A DNA stretch of 64,000 bases from Methanobacterium sp. (GTDB taxonomy: Archaea; Methanobacteriota; Methanobacteria; Methanobacteriales; Methanobacteriaceae). The stretch is from contig NZ_JACRGA010000002.1 of NCBI RefSeq assembly GCF_016217785.1, forward strand, positions 170,284-234,283, in the 5' to 3' direction. The position numbers and the translations under genes are program-made. The notes beneath the pieces were generated by a model. It ran no database searches and had not been told where the DNA came from. It worked only from the letters and a program-made list of their open reading frames with translations. Shown one piece after another: positions 1 to 11,903 of the stretch (position 1 is the stretch's first letter; each line of letters opens with the position of its first letter).

Positions 1-145
1 AGTAATATAAACAGCAAAGTACTTATAAATGAAGTGGTTGCACAACACTCAGTTGGATGCTAATTTTTGGTATAGGGAACTCATGACTATACACAATGGT
101 AAATGAATGTTGAACTTACCCTTAGTTAATTATAATTTTCACGGG

Positions 146-442
<297 letters not shown>

Positions 443-447
443 TCTAT

Positions 448-472
448 TTCTTTTTTCTTTTGTATTCTTTTT
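448..472 (+). terminator. T-rich transcription terminator after histone gene
   Basis: Runs of T broken by single C or G residues directly follow the histone stop codon. This is the usual appearance of intrinsic archaeal terminators. No hairpin is needed or seen. Confidence 0.45.
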
Positions 473-645
473 AAGTTTTCTTAAGGATTTTTACATACCC
501 ATTTTGGAAATTGGTAGTGTGATCTTACCTTCATTTTCCAGTAATTTCAGATATAATATTTTTTTCTAAAACAATACATCATTATAGAAAATATTTAATC
601 CATGAATAATATATTAATTAAATAATAATTAGGGGAAATATAATG

Positions 646-683
646 AATTTCATTGAATTAAAGCAATTTCATTGAATTAAAGC
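646..683 (+). repeat. Perfect 19-bp tandem duplication upstream of Rli1 gene
   Basis: AATTTCATTGAATTAAAGC occurs twice, back to back and without mismatch (646-664 and 665-683). A TATA-like TTTTTATATTAAAA follows at about 695-708, so the duplication sits just upstream of the promoter core of the ABCE1/Rli1 gene. It may be a doubled regulatory element or recent slippage. Confidence 0.8.
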
Positions 684-736
684 ATCTTAACAGATTTTTA
701 TATTAAAATAAATCTATTTAACAGGTTTTGATAATT

Positions 737-2512
737 TTGACTAGAATATCCATATTAGACCATGACCGCTGCCAGCCTAAGAAATGCAACTACATGTGTA
801 TTGAATACTGTCCTGGAGTGCGTATGGAAGAAGACACAATCACCATCGACCCTAAAACTAAAAAACCAATAATGTCCGAGGAACTGTGCTCGGGGTGTGG
901 GATATGTACTAATCGCTGCCCCTTCAATGCAGTTAGCATAATAAACCTCCCCGAGGCATTAGAAGATCCTATACACCGTTACGGTCAGAATCAGTTCGAA
1001 TTATTCGGTTTACCCACCATAAAAGAGGGTTCAGTAGTAGGACTCCTGGGACCTAATGGTATTGGCAAATCAACCATAATCCGCATTCTTTCCGGGGAAC
1101 TTCAACCCAACTTGGGAAATTTTAATGAAAAAACATCCTGGGAAGATGTAATCAACTTCTTCAAAGGCAACCAACTCCAGAGTTATTTCCAGAAACTCTC
1201 CGAGGGTGATCTTAAGGTGGTGCACAAGCCCCAGATGGTGGATCTGCTCCCTAAAGTGGTAAAGGGGAAGGTGGATGATCTCCTTAACAGTGTGGACCAG
1301 AGGAATCGCCTGGACTTTGTCACCAGCTCACTGCAACTTGATACAGTAATGGGTCGGGAAATAGCCAATTTAAGCGGGGGAGAACTTCAAAGGGTTGCAA
1401 TCGCTGCTGCCGTTCTTCGGGATGCGGATTTCTATTATTTTGACGAACCCACCAGCTGGTTGGATGTAAGACAACGTTTGTATGCGATTAGTGTTATCCG
1501 GGAACTGGCAGAGGAGGGAAAATCCATTCTGGTAATTGAACATGACCTGGCAGCCCTGGATGCTATTTCTGACTACATTCACATTCTTTATGGTCAGCCT
1601 GGCGGTTATGGTGTTGTTTCACACATGCGCGGAGTTCGTGTGGGAATAAACACCTACATCAATGGTTTTCTCCGTGAAGAAAATGTTCGCTTCCGGAAAC
1701 AACCCATTGAATTTCATGTGCGACCACCCACAGTGGAAGTGGATGCAGAATCATTATCTGAGTACAGCAGCCTGGAAAAGTCCTATGATGGTTTCCACCT
1801 TAAAGTGGATGAAGGCCAGGTGCAGCACGATGAGATTCTCACTGCATTCGGACCCAACGGTATTGGTAAAACCACCTTTGCCAAGATGCTGGCCGGAGTG
1901 GAAAAACCCGATGCGGGAAAGATAAAGAAAAAGGTTAAAATCAGTTACAAACCCCAGTACCTGGTATCAGATTACAGTGGAACTGTTCAGGAGTTCTTGT
2001 ACACCACCGCCCCTAACTACGGAACCAACCTCTTCAAAACCGAGATCATGAAGCCATTCCTCCTGGAAGAATTACTGGAAAAGAAGATGGATGAGTTGAG
2101 TGGTGGTGAACTCCAGAGGTTATCCGTGGCCATATCACTCTCACAAGAAGCAGATATTTACCTTTTCGACGAACCCACTGCCTATCTGGATGTTGAACAG
2201 CGCCTAAGGGCTGCCAAGGCAATACGCCGTGTCACTGAAAGCCGTAACGCTGCAGCCATAATCGTGGACCATGATATCGTGTTCATTGATTATATATCCA
2301 GCCGGGCCATGGTCTTCACTGGCGAACCTGGAGTGGATGGCCATGCCACCAGTCCCATGGACTTAAGGTCTGCCATGAACAAGTTCCTGTCGGAGGTGGG
2401 AATAACCTTCCGCCGTGATAAGGAAACCAGACGTCCAAGGGTGAACAAGCAGGACAGTTACCTTGACCGGGAGCAGAAGGAAAAAGGAGAATACTATTAT
2501 TTAAAGAGTTAA
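737..2512 (+). CDS. Ribosome recycling ATPase ABCE1/Rli1
   Basis: ABCE1 (Rli1) splits ribosomal subunits after termination, working with aRF1/Pelota in the cytoplasm. The protein shows the full family order: an N-terminal ferredoxin-like domain with two 4Fe-4S clusters (RCQPKKCNYMCIEYCP, then CSGCGICTNRCPF), a first ABC domain with Walker A GPNGIGKST and signature LSGGELQR, and a second with GPNGIGKTT and LSGGELQRL. Both Walker B regions end in DEPT. The start is uncertain: TTG at 737 gives the family-typical TRISILDHDRC N-terminus and has AGGT 10 bases upstream; TTG at 728 would add three residues. The length of about 591 residues is normal. Confidence 0.95.
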   Translation: MTRISILDHDRCQPKKCNYMCIEYCPGVRMEEDTITIDPKTKKPIMSEELCSGCGICTNRCPFNAVSIINLPEALEDPIHRYGQNQFELFGLPTIKEGSVVGLLGPNGIGKSTIIRILSGELQPNLGNFNEKTSWEDVINFFKGNQLQSYFQKLSEGDLKVVHKPQMVDLLPKVVKGKVDDLLNSVDQRNRLDFVTSSLQLDTVMGREIANLSGGELQRVAIAAAVLRDADFYYFDEPTSWLDVRQRLYAISVIRELAEEGKSILVIEHDLAALDAISDYIHILYGQPGGYGVVSHMRGVRVGINTYINGFLREENVRFRKQPIEFHVRPPTVEVDAESLSEYSSLEKSYDGFHLKVDEGQVQHDEILTAFGPNGIGKTTFAKMLAGVEKPDAGKIKKKVKISYKPQYLVSDYSGTVQEFLYTTAPNYGTNLFKTEIMKPFLLEELLEKKMDELSGGELQRLSVAISLSQEADIYLFDEPTAYLDVEQRLRAAKAIRRVTESRNAAAIIVDHDIVFIDYISSRAMVFTGEPGVDGHATSPMDLRSAMNKFLSEVGITFRRDKETRRPRVNKQDSYLDREQKEKGEYYYLKS

Positions 2513-2683
2513 TAACCTCTTCATTCTTCCAATCCAATTATATTCTTAAATTTTATTTTATTCTAATTTTATATTCTTTTATTATATTTTCAAAAAAAAT
2601 AATTCTTAATCTTATAAAATTCTTGTCTTATAATTTAACTAAATAAAAATAAGAAAAAACATACTCTTTTAAATCCATTTAAC

Positions 2684-3085
2684 TTAATCTACTTTCTTAC
2701 CGGTTCGTTCATCGATATAGATGTTGTTTATGAATTTATGATCCATGGTGTAAACTGGCACCTGCCAGGCATGAATCCTTTTATAGGTGGTCATTACTGG
2801 TTTTCCCAGTATAACACCAGGCCCCACATATTTTTTAGCTAATTCCTTCGCTTCATCAGCAGATATGAGGGGATGGGGCGGATTGTTCTTTTCAGTCTGA
2901 TCCTGGTCATCCCTGGAAACTGTGGTGTTATTTACAGTAGAATTAGGTGGTACAGTGGAATTATCAGTTGTATTGTTGATGTTAGTTGTGTTGTTGGTTG
3001 GGGAAGGTTGTGTGATGAACCATGAAGTTGAAGCAATGGCACAAATAACAACAATTATAATAAGAGCAAGAATACTTCTTTTCAA
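2684..3085 (-). CDS. Membrane-anchored PepSY-like secreted protein
   Basis: A 133-residue protein with an N-terminal hydrophobic helix (residues 5-23), a long Thr/Asn-rich linker with many N-x-T/S sequons (about 28-60), and a C-terminal PepSY-like fold beginning ISADEAKELAKKYV and ending FINNIYIDERTGKKVD. The likely topology is outside the cell, tethered by the N-terminus or released. A related lipoprotein lies at 30566-30940. The function is unknown; PepSY-type domains are associated with protease inhibition or cell-surface roles. The convergent aminotransferase gene lies downstream on the same strand. Confidence 0.75.
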   Translation of the reverse strand: MKRSILALIIIVVICAIASTSWFITQPSPTNNTTNINNTTDNSTVPPNSTVNNTTVSRDDQDQTEKNNPPHPLISADEAKELAKKYVGPGVILGKPVMTTYKRIHAWQVPVYTMDHKFINNIYIDERTGKKVD

Positions 3086-3253
3086 CCAATTGCCTCCCCT
3101 AATTTATCAGATGATTTATTTTTGATTTATAATTGATTTAATAAGTTATAATTATAACATTTTGTAAATTTTATAAAATATTTGAATTCAGTTAAAAAGA
3201 GAAAAATAAGGAAAGAAAAGCTAAGAATAGCTATTTTTTTATAAATCTCCGGC

Positions 3254-4435
<1,182 letters not shown>

Positions 4436-4607
4436 CTTCAAATTTTTAGATTAAAATTAGAGATTTAGAATTACCATAAATTAAGGGAAGCTTCATTTAA
4501 GATTAATAATTCTAAATTCCATGTGAATATAAATGGGCATGCTTTTTTTAATGCAATCCATCATTATATCATCATTTATCATCACTTAATTTAAAACTAT
4601 CTATCCA

Positions 4608-5325
<718 letters not shown>

Positions 5326-5568
5326 TTTAAATGGATTATTTGTATAATCTTATTTTAGAAATTATTTCCTTTATTATATTTGGATTTAATCCCCTATAAT
5401 TTACATCTTATTTTAATATTGGAACACTTATGGGTATATTAATTTCAAATATTTATTTTCAATAGTTATTTCACTTTAGAATTAGTTATTAATTTTATAA
5501 AATAGTATGATTTTTTTTATCAGAAAAACCAATTATCTGAGAAGTACATTTATCCAGTAAACCAATCT

Positions 5569-6186
5569 CTATTCCACGAACCTGAGTAATCTCCCCATCC
5601 CCGCCCCTTCCCTTAGTATACGTGGCGGGGTGAATGTGAAATCCACCACAGTGGAAGAAATTCCACCCTTGCAAGGTCCAGAATCAATGATGATATCAGG
5701 ATAATCATCCAACTCTTTGTGTGCTTCCTTGGCAGTTTTAGGGGATGGACGGCCAGATATGTTGGCACTGGTGGTGGTGATGGGAAACTCCCGTGAAAGC
5801 TCCCTGCAAATAGTGTTATCAGGAATTCTAACTCCAATTTTATCGGTCCCCGCAGTAATCTGGGAAGGAACTGTTTTTTTCCTCTCCAAAATGAGAGTAT
5901 ATGGCCCGGGAAGTATTTTACTTACAATATCTTCTACAGATGGATCCATGTGGGCTATTTTTTCTATGTCCCCAATTTGCGACAGACACACCGACACCGG
6001 TTTATCAAGGATCCTTTCCTTCATCAGATAAACATTCAAAACGGCTTTTTCCTTAAAAATATTAGCCCCCAATCCATAAACGGTGTCAGTGGGGTAAACA
6101 ACTGTTCCCCCTTGCCTTAATATTTCAAGAACGATTTCGATTTTTTCCTTCTCTGGACTTTCTGCATGAATTTTAACGATCTTCAT
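5569..6186 (-). CDS. Threonylcarbamoyl-AMP synthase, Sua5/YrdC family
   Basis: A 205-residue single YrdC domain. Motifs include the substrate-binding YPTDTVYGLGAN, the KERILDKPVSVCLS segment, the PGPYTLILER strand and TTTSANISGRPSP near the end. Family members make threonylcarbamoyl-AMP from threonine, bicarbonate and ATP for the t6A modification at tRNA position 37. The C-terminal Sua5 extension is missing, so it is the short YrdC form. The start ATG is preceded by AAGGAAGGTTAG. A 27-28 bp tandem duplication lies just upstream. Confidence 0.9.
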   Translation of the reverse strand: MKIVKIHAESPEKEKIEIVLEILRQGGTVVYPTDTVYGLGANIFKEKAVLNVYLMKERILDKPVSVCLSQIGDIEKIAHMDPSVEDIVSKILPGPYTLILERKKTVPSQITAGTDKIGVRIPDNTICRELSREFPITTTSANISGRPSPKTAKEAHKELDDYPDIIIDSGPCKGGISSTVVDFTFTPPRILREGAGMGRLLRFVE

Positions 6187-6214
6187 CTAACCTTCCTTAA
6201 ACTCCAAAGTATAT

Positions 6215-6271
6215 ATTTTTTAGACCCGGTTAATCAGGCACATTTTTTTAGACCAGAGTATTATGGCACAT
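6215..6271 (-). repeat. 27-28 bp imperfect tandem duplication before the YrdC gene
   Basis: Two copies of a unit beginning A-T(6-7)-AGACC and ending GGCAC are found at 6215-6241 and 6242-6269, with a third partial copy after 6270. On the minus strand the unit lies in the promoter region of the YrdC gene, next to a TATA-like AAATATATAC. Confidence 0.65.
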
Positions 6272-6346
6272 TTTTGAGGCATGAAACAATTAGGGGACAT
6301 AAAATAAGGCATAGAGTTCAGGTACCTGGATTAATAATTAACACTG

Positions 6347-7483
6347 TTATAGTTTGACATTACTAATTTCATGCCCCTTAGAACGTATTTTAAAGGGAAT
6401 TTCCCGGTAAACACCTTTAAGATCACCACGTAAGTTTTCTAAGGATTCAGGGTTTGGGGAAAATAAAAGGACCCCACCCCCTCCACCAGCCCCCAAAGGG
6501 AAAACTGTACTGTCAAATCTTTTTGCACGTTCCAGTAAATCCCAGGAACTTTCCATGTAACCTTCACATAGTTTTATCCGTATTTCACGGTATTTTTCAA
6601 TGGATTCCAATATAATATCCCACTTTTTCAGCCTTAATGCCTCACGATAGGCATAAGCTATCTTCATTTTCTGAGAGTGTAAGTTATATCCAGTTTTATT
6701 TAAAAGAGCATTCATCCAGGTAGTATTAACATCTGCGCTTTGGCGATGGTGTCCAGTATGGAAAATAGCCATTCTCTCTTCTAGAAGCCCGTAATCAGCT
6801 TGTGGTATGAGTTCATATCTTAAAGATTCACCATAACCGGTACCCGGATGTCCGGGTCTTCCCCATGGGAACCACACATAATCAGTTACTCCCCCAAAAA
6901 GAACATTTGATTGCTCCTGAGTTCCAGTGATACTTAACCCCAAACCCTGTTCAATACGAGCAGCCAATGAAATCAATTGTATGTTGGTGAATGGTCGTCC
7001 TGCTAATTCATTGGCAAGTATGCACACCCCGATTGTGGCGGTTGATGATCCTCCAAGCCCTGAGGAGTGTATTCCTTTCCTTAAATTCTCTAAAATAAAC
7101 ATTACCCCTTTAAGGTTGAATATTTCAATTATTTTAAGTAACCAGTTCTCACTAACTGGGACCACTTCACCAGGATGTGCTGTGACTTCTGTATCATAAT
7201 CAACAGATCTTACACCTATAAGGTCCGGGTCAAATGGATGAGCCTCAATCTGGGTTCCGGTGTCTATGGTTATGCCTATGGTTCTGGGAAGATTTTGGGA
7301 CCATTTTCTGGTAAGATCATCCTTATCAGGCATATCAGGTAATTTCCAGAAGGTCTGCTGGAATTCGTTTAAATCCAAACTGGATCCAGGACCATCAATC
7401 CGGTTATAGGCAATAACTTTCGGTAATGCCTTCTGTTTCTGGGCTTCCAGTAACCAATCGTGAAGTTGAATCGTGCTAAACAC
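6347..7483 (-). CDS. GHMP-family sugar kinase
   Basis: A 378-residue GHMP kinase. The N-terminal motif NRIDGPGSSLDLN, the central ATP-binding loop IHSSGLGGSSTATIG and the C-terminal GAGGGGGVLLFSP are all present. The nearest motif resemblance is to kinases acting on heptose-7-phosphate or fucose, so a C1 sugar phosphorylation is likely, but the substrate is not readable. The start is GTG at 7483 with a close AGGAT. The gene lies 56 bases after the GT20 gene on the same strand, so the two are probably co-transcribed and may act on one sugar pathway. Confidence 0.8.
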   Translation of the reverse strand: MFSTIQLHDWLLEAQKQKALPKVIAYNRIDGPGSSLDLNEFQQTFWKLPDMPDKDDLTRKWSQNLPRTIGITIDTGTQIEAHPFDPDLIGVRSVDYDTEVTAHPGEVVPVSENWLLKIIEIFNLKGVMFILENLRKGIHSSGLGGSSTATIGVCILANELAGRPFTNIQLISLAARIEQGLGLSITGTQEQSNVLFGGVTDYVWFPWGRPGHPGTGYGESLRYELIPQADYGLLEERMAIFHTGHHRQSADVNTTWMNALLNKTGYNLHSQKMKIAYAYREALRLKKWDIILESIEKYREIRIKLCEGYMESSWDLLERAKRFDSTVFPLGAGGGGGVLLFSPNPESLENLRGDLKGVYREIPFKIRSKGHEISNVKL

Positions 7484-7539
7484 TATCCTTTTTAATTTTG
7501 AGCAGGAAAAAACACGGAATTAGAATGAAAAAATATATT

Positions 7540-9081
7540 TTAATTCATCCGAATTTTATTCATCCGAATAGCTTCTTCACCCTTTTTCGATTTAAGTTTC
7601 TGTTTTTCCAAGATAACCATCTCCATGTCATTTAATTGATCAGTTACCCATTTACTGAGATCATTCCTTCCAATGGTGGCCTTTGCCTTACTTAAAAGTT
7701 CGACTTTGGATGTTTCATCCATCAACAAAGCCATATCAATTGATTCAGCAGTTTGTCGAAGATCATAAGGATTTATACAAATAGCGCCATCTTTTAATTC
7801 TTCATAACATCCTGCCCCAGTGGAAAGCACTAAAACACCATTATTTTCGTTAAGGATACTTCCTTCTTTAGCCACAATATTCATCCCATCCAATATGGGA
7901 TTAACCATTAAAACATCATATCTTTTCAAAAGAGCAACTACCAGGTCGTAATCACCCCTGCAAATGTATTTTATTGGCTCCCAATCTGGAGTGGCGTATT
8001 TTTCGTTGATCTCGCGAACAATCTTCTTTATATTATCGGTGTATTCCCTGTAGATCTTTATATCCTGTCTAGATGGCATTAAGGTTGCCACAAACTTAAC
8101 CTTCCCTTTCCAATCCGGATATTTCTCAAGAAACATGTCATAAGCCTGAAATCCTCTGATAATATTCTTGGATAGGTCTGCTCTATCTGTCCGGTAGATT
8201 AACTTGCAGTCCCCAATCATTTCATCAACTTCTGCTTCCTTACTAATTACATTTGGACTTTGTCCATGTTTTATGAGTGTTTCTACATCAATACTGATGG
8301 GATAAGTCCTTACATGGCAGACATGGCCTTTATATAAGATATCCCCTGATACATCATCCACAGAAGCATCTGGTAAGATTAATTTAATTGTTTGCAAGAA
8401 ATTGTTCATATAACGCCGGATATGGAATCCTAGGACGTTGTTTGTAAGAATACTACTTAATATCTCGGTTTGCATGTGATTGGGTAGCTGCTGGAATATT
8501 TCGGGTGATGGAAAAGGTATATGAACGAATTGACTCATAATAACATCAGGATGCTGCTTTCTTATCAATTTAGGGGTTAAATATATGTGATAATCCTGTA
8601 ACATAACTATAGGGGTTTTTTCTGATTTGGATACATCATCACTTATGGCTTCTGCAAACATAGAGTTCACATACTGGTATGAATCCCATGCCTGGTGCAA
8701 TTCATCATCTGCACAGGGAGAATATGGTGAAAACCACATAGAATGATGAATAAACCATAATAAAGGATTGGCGAATTTACCATTGAAACGGTTGTAAACA
8801 TCTTCTTCTGTTTTGATGAATTGAACATAATACTCGGGGTTTTCAAGTGGTACTGGCACTTTACCGTTGTATTCATTGTCCATATGATGGTCACATTCCC
8901 CAATTGCTGAAGAAACCCATGTACCATGTGTTTTTTCTAAAAAAGGTATCATTGACCCCACTATCCCCCCTGCACCTCTTATTAATTCAATTTTCCCGGT
9001 TGAATCGTCTTTTTTAAATACTACGGGTCCTCGATTAGAGGCGACGATTATTTCTTTATCTTGTAGAAATTCAGAGTTCAT
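7540..9081 (-). CDS. GT20 glycosyltransferase (trehalose-phosphate synthase-like)
   Basis: A 513-residue GT-B enzyme of family GT20. The OtsA landmarks are recognisable but shifted: SNRGPV at the N-terminus, LQDYHIY, FVHIPFPSPE, GFHIRRY, TDRADLSKNIIRGF and ILDGMNIVAKE. The arginine and lysine that bind phosphate in OtsA (in RLDYxKG) are retained as R and K in DRADLSKN, but the surrounding loop differs, as in divergent actinobacterial GT20 proteins. It may make trehalose-6-phosphate, glucosylglycerol-phosphate or another solute; I cannot decide. The C-terminus IRMNKIRMN is a tandem duplication that covers the stop codon region. Confidence 0.82.
   Translation of the reverse strand: MNSEFLQDKEIIVASNRGPVVFKKDDSTGKIELIRGAGGIVGSMIPFLEKTHGTWVSSAIGECDHHMDNEYNGKVPVPLENPEYYVQFIKTEEDVYNRFNGKFANPLLWFIHHSMWFSPYSPCADDELHQAWDSYQYVNSMFAEAISDDVSKSEKTPIVMLQDYHIYLTPKLIRKQHPDVIMSQFVHIPFPSPEIFQQLPNHMQTEILSSILTNNVLGFHIRRYMNNFLQTIKLILPDASVDDVSGDILYKGHVCHVRTYPISIDVETLIKHGQSPNVISKEAEVDEMIGDCKLIYRTDRADLSKNIIRGFQAYDMFLEKYPDWKGKVKFVATLMPSRQDIKIYREYTDNIKKIVREINEKYATPDWEPIKYICRGDYDLVVALLKRYDVLMVNPILDGMNIVAKEGSILNENNGVLVLSTGAGCYEELKDGAICINPYDLRQTAESIDMALLMDETSKVELLSKAKATIGRNDLSKWVTDQLNDMEMVILEKQKLKSKKGEEAIRMNKIRMN
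7543..7569 (-). repeat. 15-bp tandem duplication at the GT20 stop codon
   Basis: ATTCATCCGAAT occurs at 7543-7554 and again at 7558-7569 (period 15). On the coding strand it encodes the doubled IRMN at the end of the GT20 protein and abuts the TAA codon (7540-7542). Confidence 0.8.
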
Positions 9082-9435
9082 TTTACTGTTTCCTGTAATA
9101 TTGATTATTGAATATCAATTTTAGGAACCAATTGAACTGAATAATGCAACTAAAACCATTAAATGGTACCCTTCAATTGGCACTGTCTTATCCCTGATTT
9201 GTGTATAGTGGTTTTATTTGACTCTATTTAAAGATTTACTATTTTAACTATTTAAAAAAAGATGCACAACCAAAAAATATATCATTATTTAAGCAAGATT
9301 TTTATAATATCTTTTAATTGGTATCAATAGAGTTGGTTAAATAAATCATATACTGCAAATAATTAAAGATAACATGCAATAATAATACTATAGATTATAG
9401 AAACTGTAATAAAGTTTTATATTCGGTGTTAAACC
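9082..9435. promoter_or_regulatory. Divergent promoter region with nested inverted repeats
   Basis: The spacer between the divergent GT20 and phosphatidyltransferase genes is AT-rich and has no ORF. It contains the inverted repeat CCAATTGAA (9128-9136) / TTCAATTGG (9172-9180) enclosing a second one, ACCATT-A-AATGGT (9155-9167). A minus-strand TATA-like TTTAAATAG near 9222-9231 would put both repeats in the 5' leader of the GT20 mRNA, where they could fold as two stacked hairpins. They could instead be protein binding sites. Confidence 0.45.
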
Positions 9436-10011
9436 ATGCTTAATCAAGTTCGACCTCACTTTCAAAGATTCATCGACCCCCTAGCCAGTAAAATCGGATT
9501 ACATCCTAATATCCTCACCATCATTGGATTACTGGTTAGTCTTTGCGCTGCTTACGCATTTTCCCAGCAAAACTTACTGTTAGGAGGACTCCTCATTCTC
9601 TTAAGCGGCTTTTTTGATGTGATTGACGGGGCTGTGGCTCGGAACAACAACACCAAGAGCAAATTCGGAGGATTTCTGGACTCAACCTCTGACCGCTTCG
9701 CAGATGCCTTCATAATCATCGGGATCATCTACGGGGGATACGTGGACTGGTTCTTGGGTATTTTGGCATTACTAGCCTCTTTGAGTGTGAGTTATGTGAG
9801 GGCCCGGGCAGAGGTGGAAGGAATTAGATGTGATGTGGGAATAGCAGAGCGAGCAGAACGCCTGTTCATAATACTGGGCGGTGCATTCATAGGGTACTTC
9901 ACCAATCCCCAGTTTGTCATGTCACTGGCCATTCTCCTGGTAGTTATCCTGGGATATGTAACAGTCCTGCAACGTATTTATCACTCCTGGAAGGAGCTTA
10001 AAGATCTTTAA
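9436..10011 (+). CDS. Archaetidylinositol phosphate synthase (CDP-alcohol phosphatidyltransferase)
   Basis: A 191-residue integral membrane enzyme. The CDP-alcohol phosphotransferase signature DG-x2-AR-x8-G-x3-D-x3-D is present in DVIDGAVARNNNTKSKFGG followed by FLDSTSDR. Five or so hydrophobic helices follow. In Methanothermobacter the homologous enzyme joins CDP-archaeol and inositol-1-phosphate, and this sequence resembles that group more than the archaetidylserine or glycerol enzymes, although the assignment is from memory of the family. The DUF357 gene follows 77 bases downstream, a common archaeal neighbour. Confidence 0.82.
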   Translation: MLNQVRPHFQRFIDPLASKIGLHPNILTIIGLLVSLCAAYAFSQQNLLLGGLLILLSGFFDVIDGAVARNNNTKSKFGGFLDSTSDRFADAFIIIGIIYGGYVDWFLGILALLASLSVSYVRARAEVEGIRCDVGIAERAERLFIILGGAFIGYFTNPQFVMSLAILLVVILGYVTVLQRIYHSWKELKDL

Positions 10012-10088
10012 CTGTTATTAAAGTTCTAACTCCATTGTAAACCGGTTTAAAAAAATGTTTTAATTGAATTAAGTACATTAGTGATAAT

Positions 10089-10331
10089 ATGGATGCAATA
10101 GAGAGAATTGAAAAGGATTTGGAGCTTTTTGCAAAAAATATAAAAGAAATAGAATCTATAAAAGTTCATGGTGAAGAAGCAAAAATAGTGGAAATGGCCA
10201 GAAACTATCGGGACGACACCAGATACTACCTCGAACAGAAGGATTATCTCACCTCTTTTGGATGCATAACATATGCACACGGGCTTCTGGATGCAGTACG
10301 GCTGTTACATAATCTTATAATTGATGAATAA
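10089..10331 (+). CDS. DUF357 family protein
   Basis: A small, 80-residue, all-helical protein of the archaeal DUF357 family. It has the typical ending YLEQKDYLTSFGCITYAHGLLDAVRLL. The function is unknown. It sits between the lipid-synthesis gene and a DUF47 gene, all on the same strand, so it may be in one transcription unit. The GATA-rich leader has no clear SD. Confidence 0.8.
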   Translation: MDAIERIEKDLELFAKNIKEIESIKVHGEEAKIVEMARNYRDDTRYYLEQKDYLTSFGCITYAHGLLDAVRLLHNLIIDE

Positions 10332-10408
10332 AAACTATATAATTAAGTTCTCGTGATTCTAATGGATCACTTTTTAAAAACATATTAAATACTTAGAAGG
10401 TATTTAAA

Positions 10409-11065
10409 ATGCGGAAATTCTTTGGCAAAGAATCCATGGTGGAGGAACATTCCCGCCAGCATGTGGAACTGGTTTACCAGTGCGTCCAGAAGCTCAAAGA
10501 AATCATGCCCCCATTCTACAGGGGAGAGTTTGAGATACTGGATGCTAAAGTAGTTGAAATGTCAATCCTGGAAACCAAAGCCGATGAAGTCCGCCGGATT
10601 ATGGAAATTGAATTTTTTAAGGGAGCTTTCCTTCCCTTTGACCGGGAAGACAGAATAATTCTGGCAGAACTGGTGGATAACGTGGCTGATATGACCCAGG
10701 AAGCTGCCTATGGAATCAGCCTCAGCAGGATCACCTTCCCCCCCCATTATAAGGAAGATTTTGATGAACTGGTGGATGAAGTTATAAATTCGACTGCTGT
10801 TTTAAAAGATTGTATTGAACTTCTGGATGTGGATCTGGAAAAGGCCCTCCAGAAAGCCCATGAAGTTGAAGAACTGGAAATTAATGTGGACATGATTGAA
10901 AGACGTATAATTAAAAAACTCTATCAATCCTACCGTGATGATGAATTTGGAATTTTAAGATTAATAGAACTTAAAACAATGGTTACCCGTTTAGGGAATA
11001 TTGTGGATCGGGCGGAGGATGCCTCAGACCGGGTGCCTATAATCGCTGCCAAGAGAAAAGGTTGA
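10409..11065 (+). CDS. DUF47/PhoU-like protein (TIGR00153-type)
   Basis: A 218-residue helical-bundle protein of the DUF47 family, related to PhoU. Acidic metal-binding pairs are visible in ETKADEVRRIMEIE and EVEELEINVDMIERR. Members often partner with PitA-type phosphate permeases; none is adjacent here. The start ATG follows GAAGGTATTTAAA. It is the last gene of a possible three-gene run beginning with the phosphatidyltransferase. Confidence 0.82.
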   Translation: MRKFFGKESMVEEHSRQHVELVYQCVQKLKEIMPPFYRGEFEILDAKVVEMSILETKADEVRRIMEIEFFKGAFLPFDREDRIILAELVDNVADMTQEAAYGISLSRITFPPHYKEDFDELVDEVINSTAVLKDCIELLDVDLEKALQKAHEVEELEINVDMIERRIIKKLYQSYRDDEFGILRLIELKTMVTRLGNIVDRAEDASDRVPIIAAKRKG

Positions 11066-11154
11066 TAATAGGATCCACACTAATCTATCTAATTCTATCT
11101 CCTTTGATTTACATTAAACACTACCTCCCTATGATACTACTCCAAATATAAAAC

Positions 11155-11194
11155 TGGAAGCGAATAAATAAATTTTAGAAATGGAAGCGAATAA

Positions 11195-11196
<2 letters not shown>
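11155..11196 (+). repeat. Direct repeat spanning the DUF434 translation start
   Basis: TGGAAGCGAATAAAT occurs at 11155-11169 and 11182-11196 (period 27). The second copy holds the ribosome-binding region and the first two bases of the start codon; in the first copy the matching position reads ATA instead of ATG. The translation start region has therefore been duplicated. Confidence 0.75.
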
Positions 11197-11884
<688 letters not shown>

Positions 11885-11903
11885 AGAAGGAAATTAGGGA
11901 TAT

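Noticed and set aside
728..736. TTG at 728 as start of the Rli1 gene
   Set aside because: It gives three extra residues not typical of the family and has no better SD than TTG 737.
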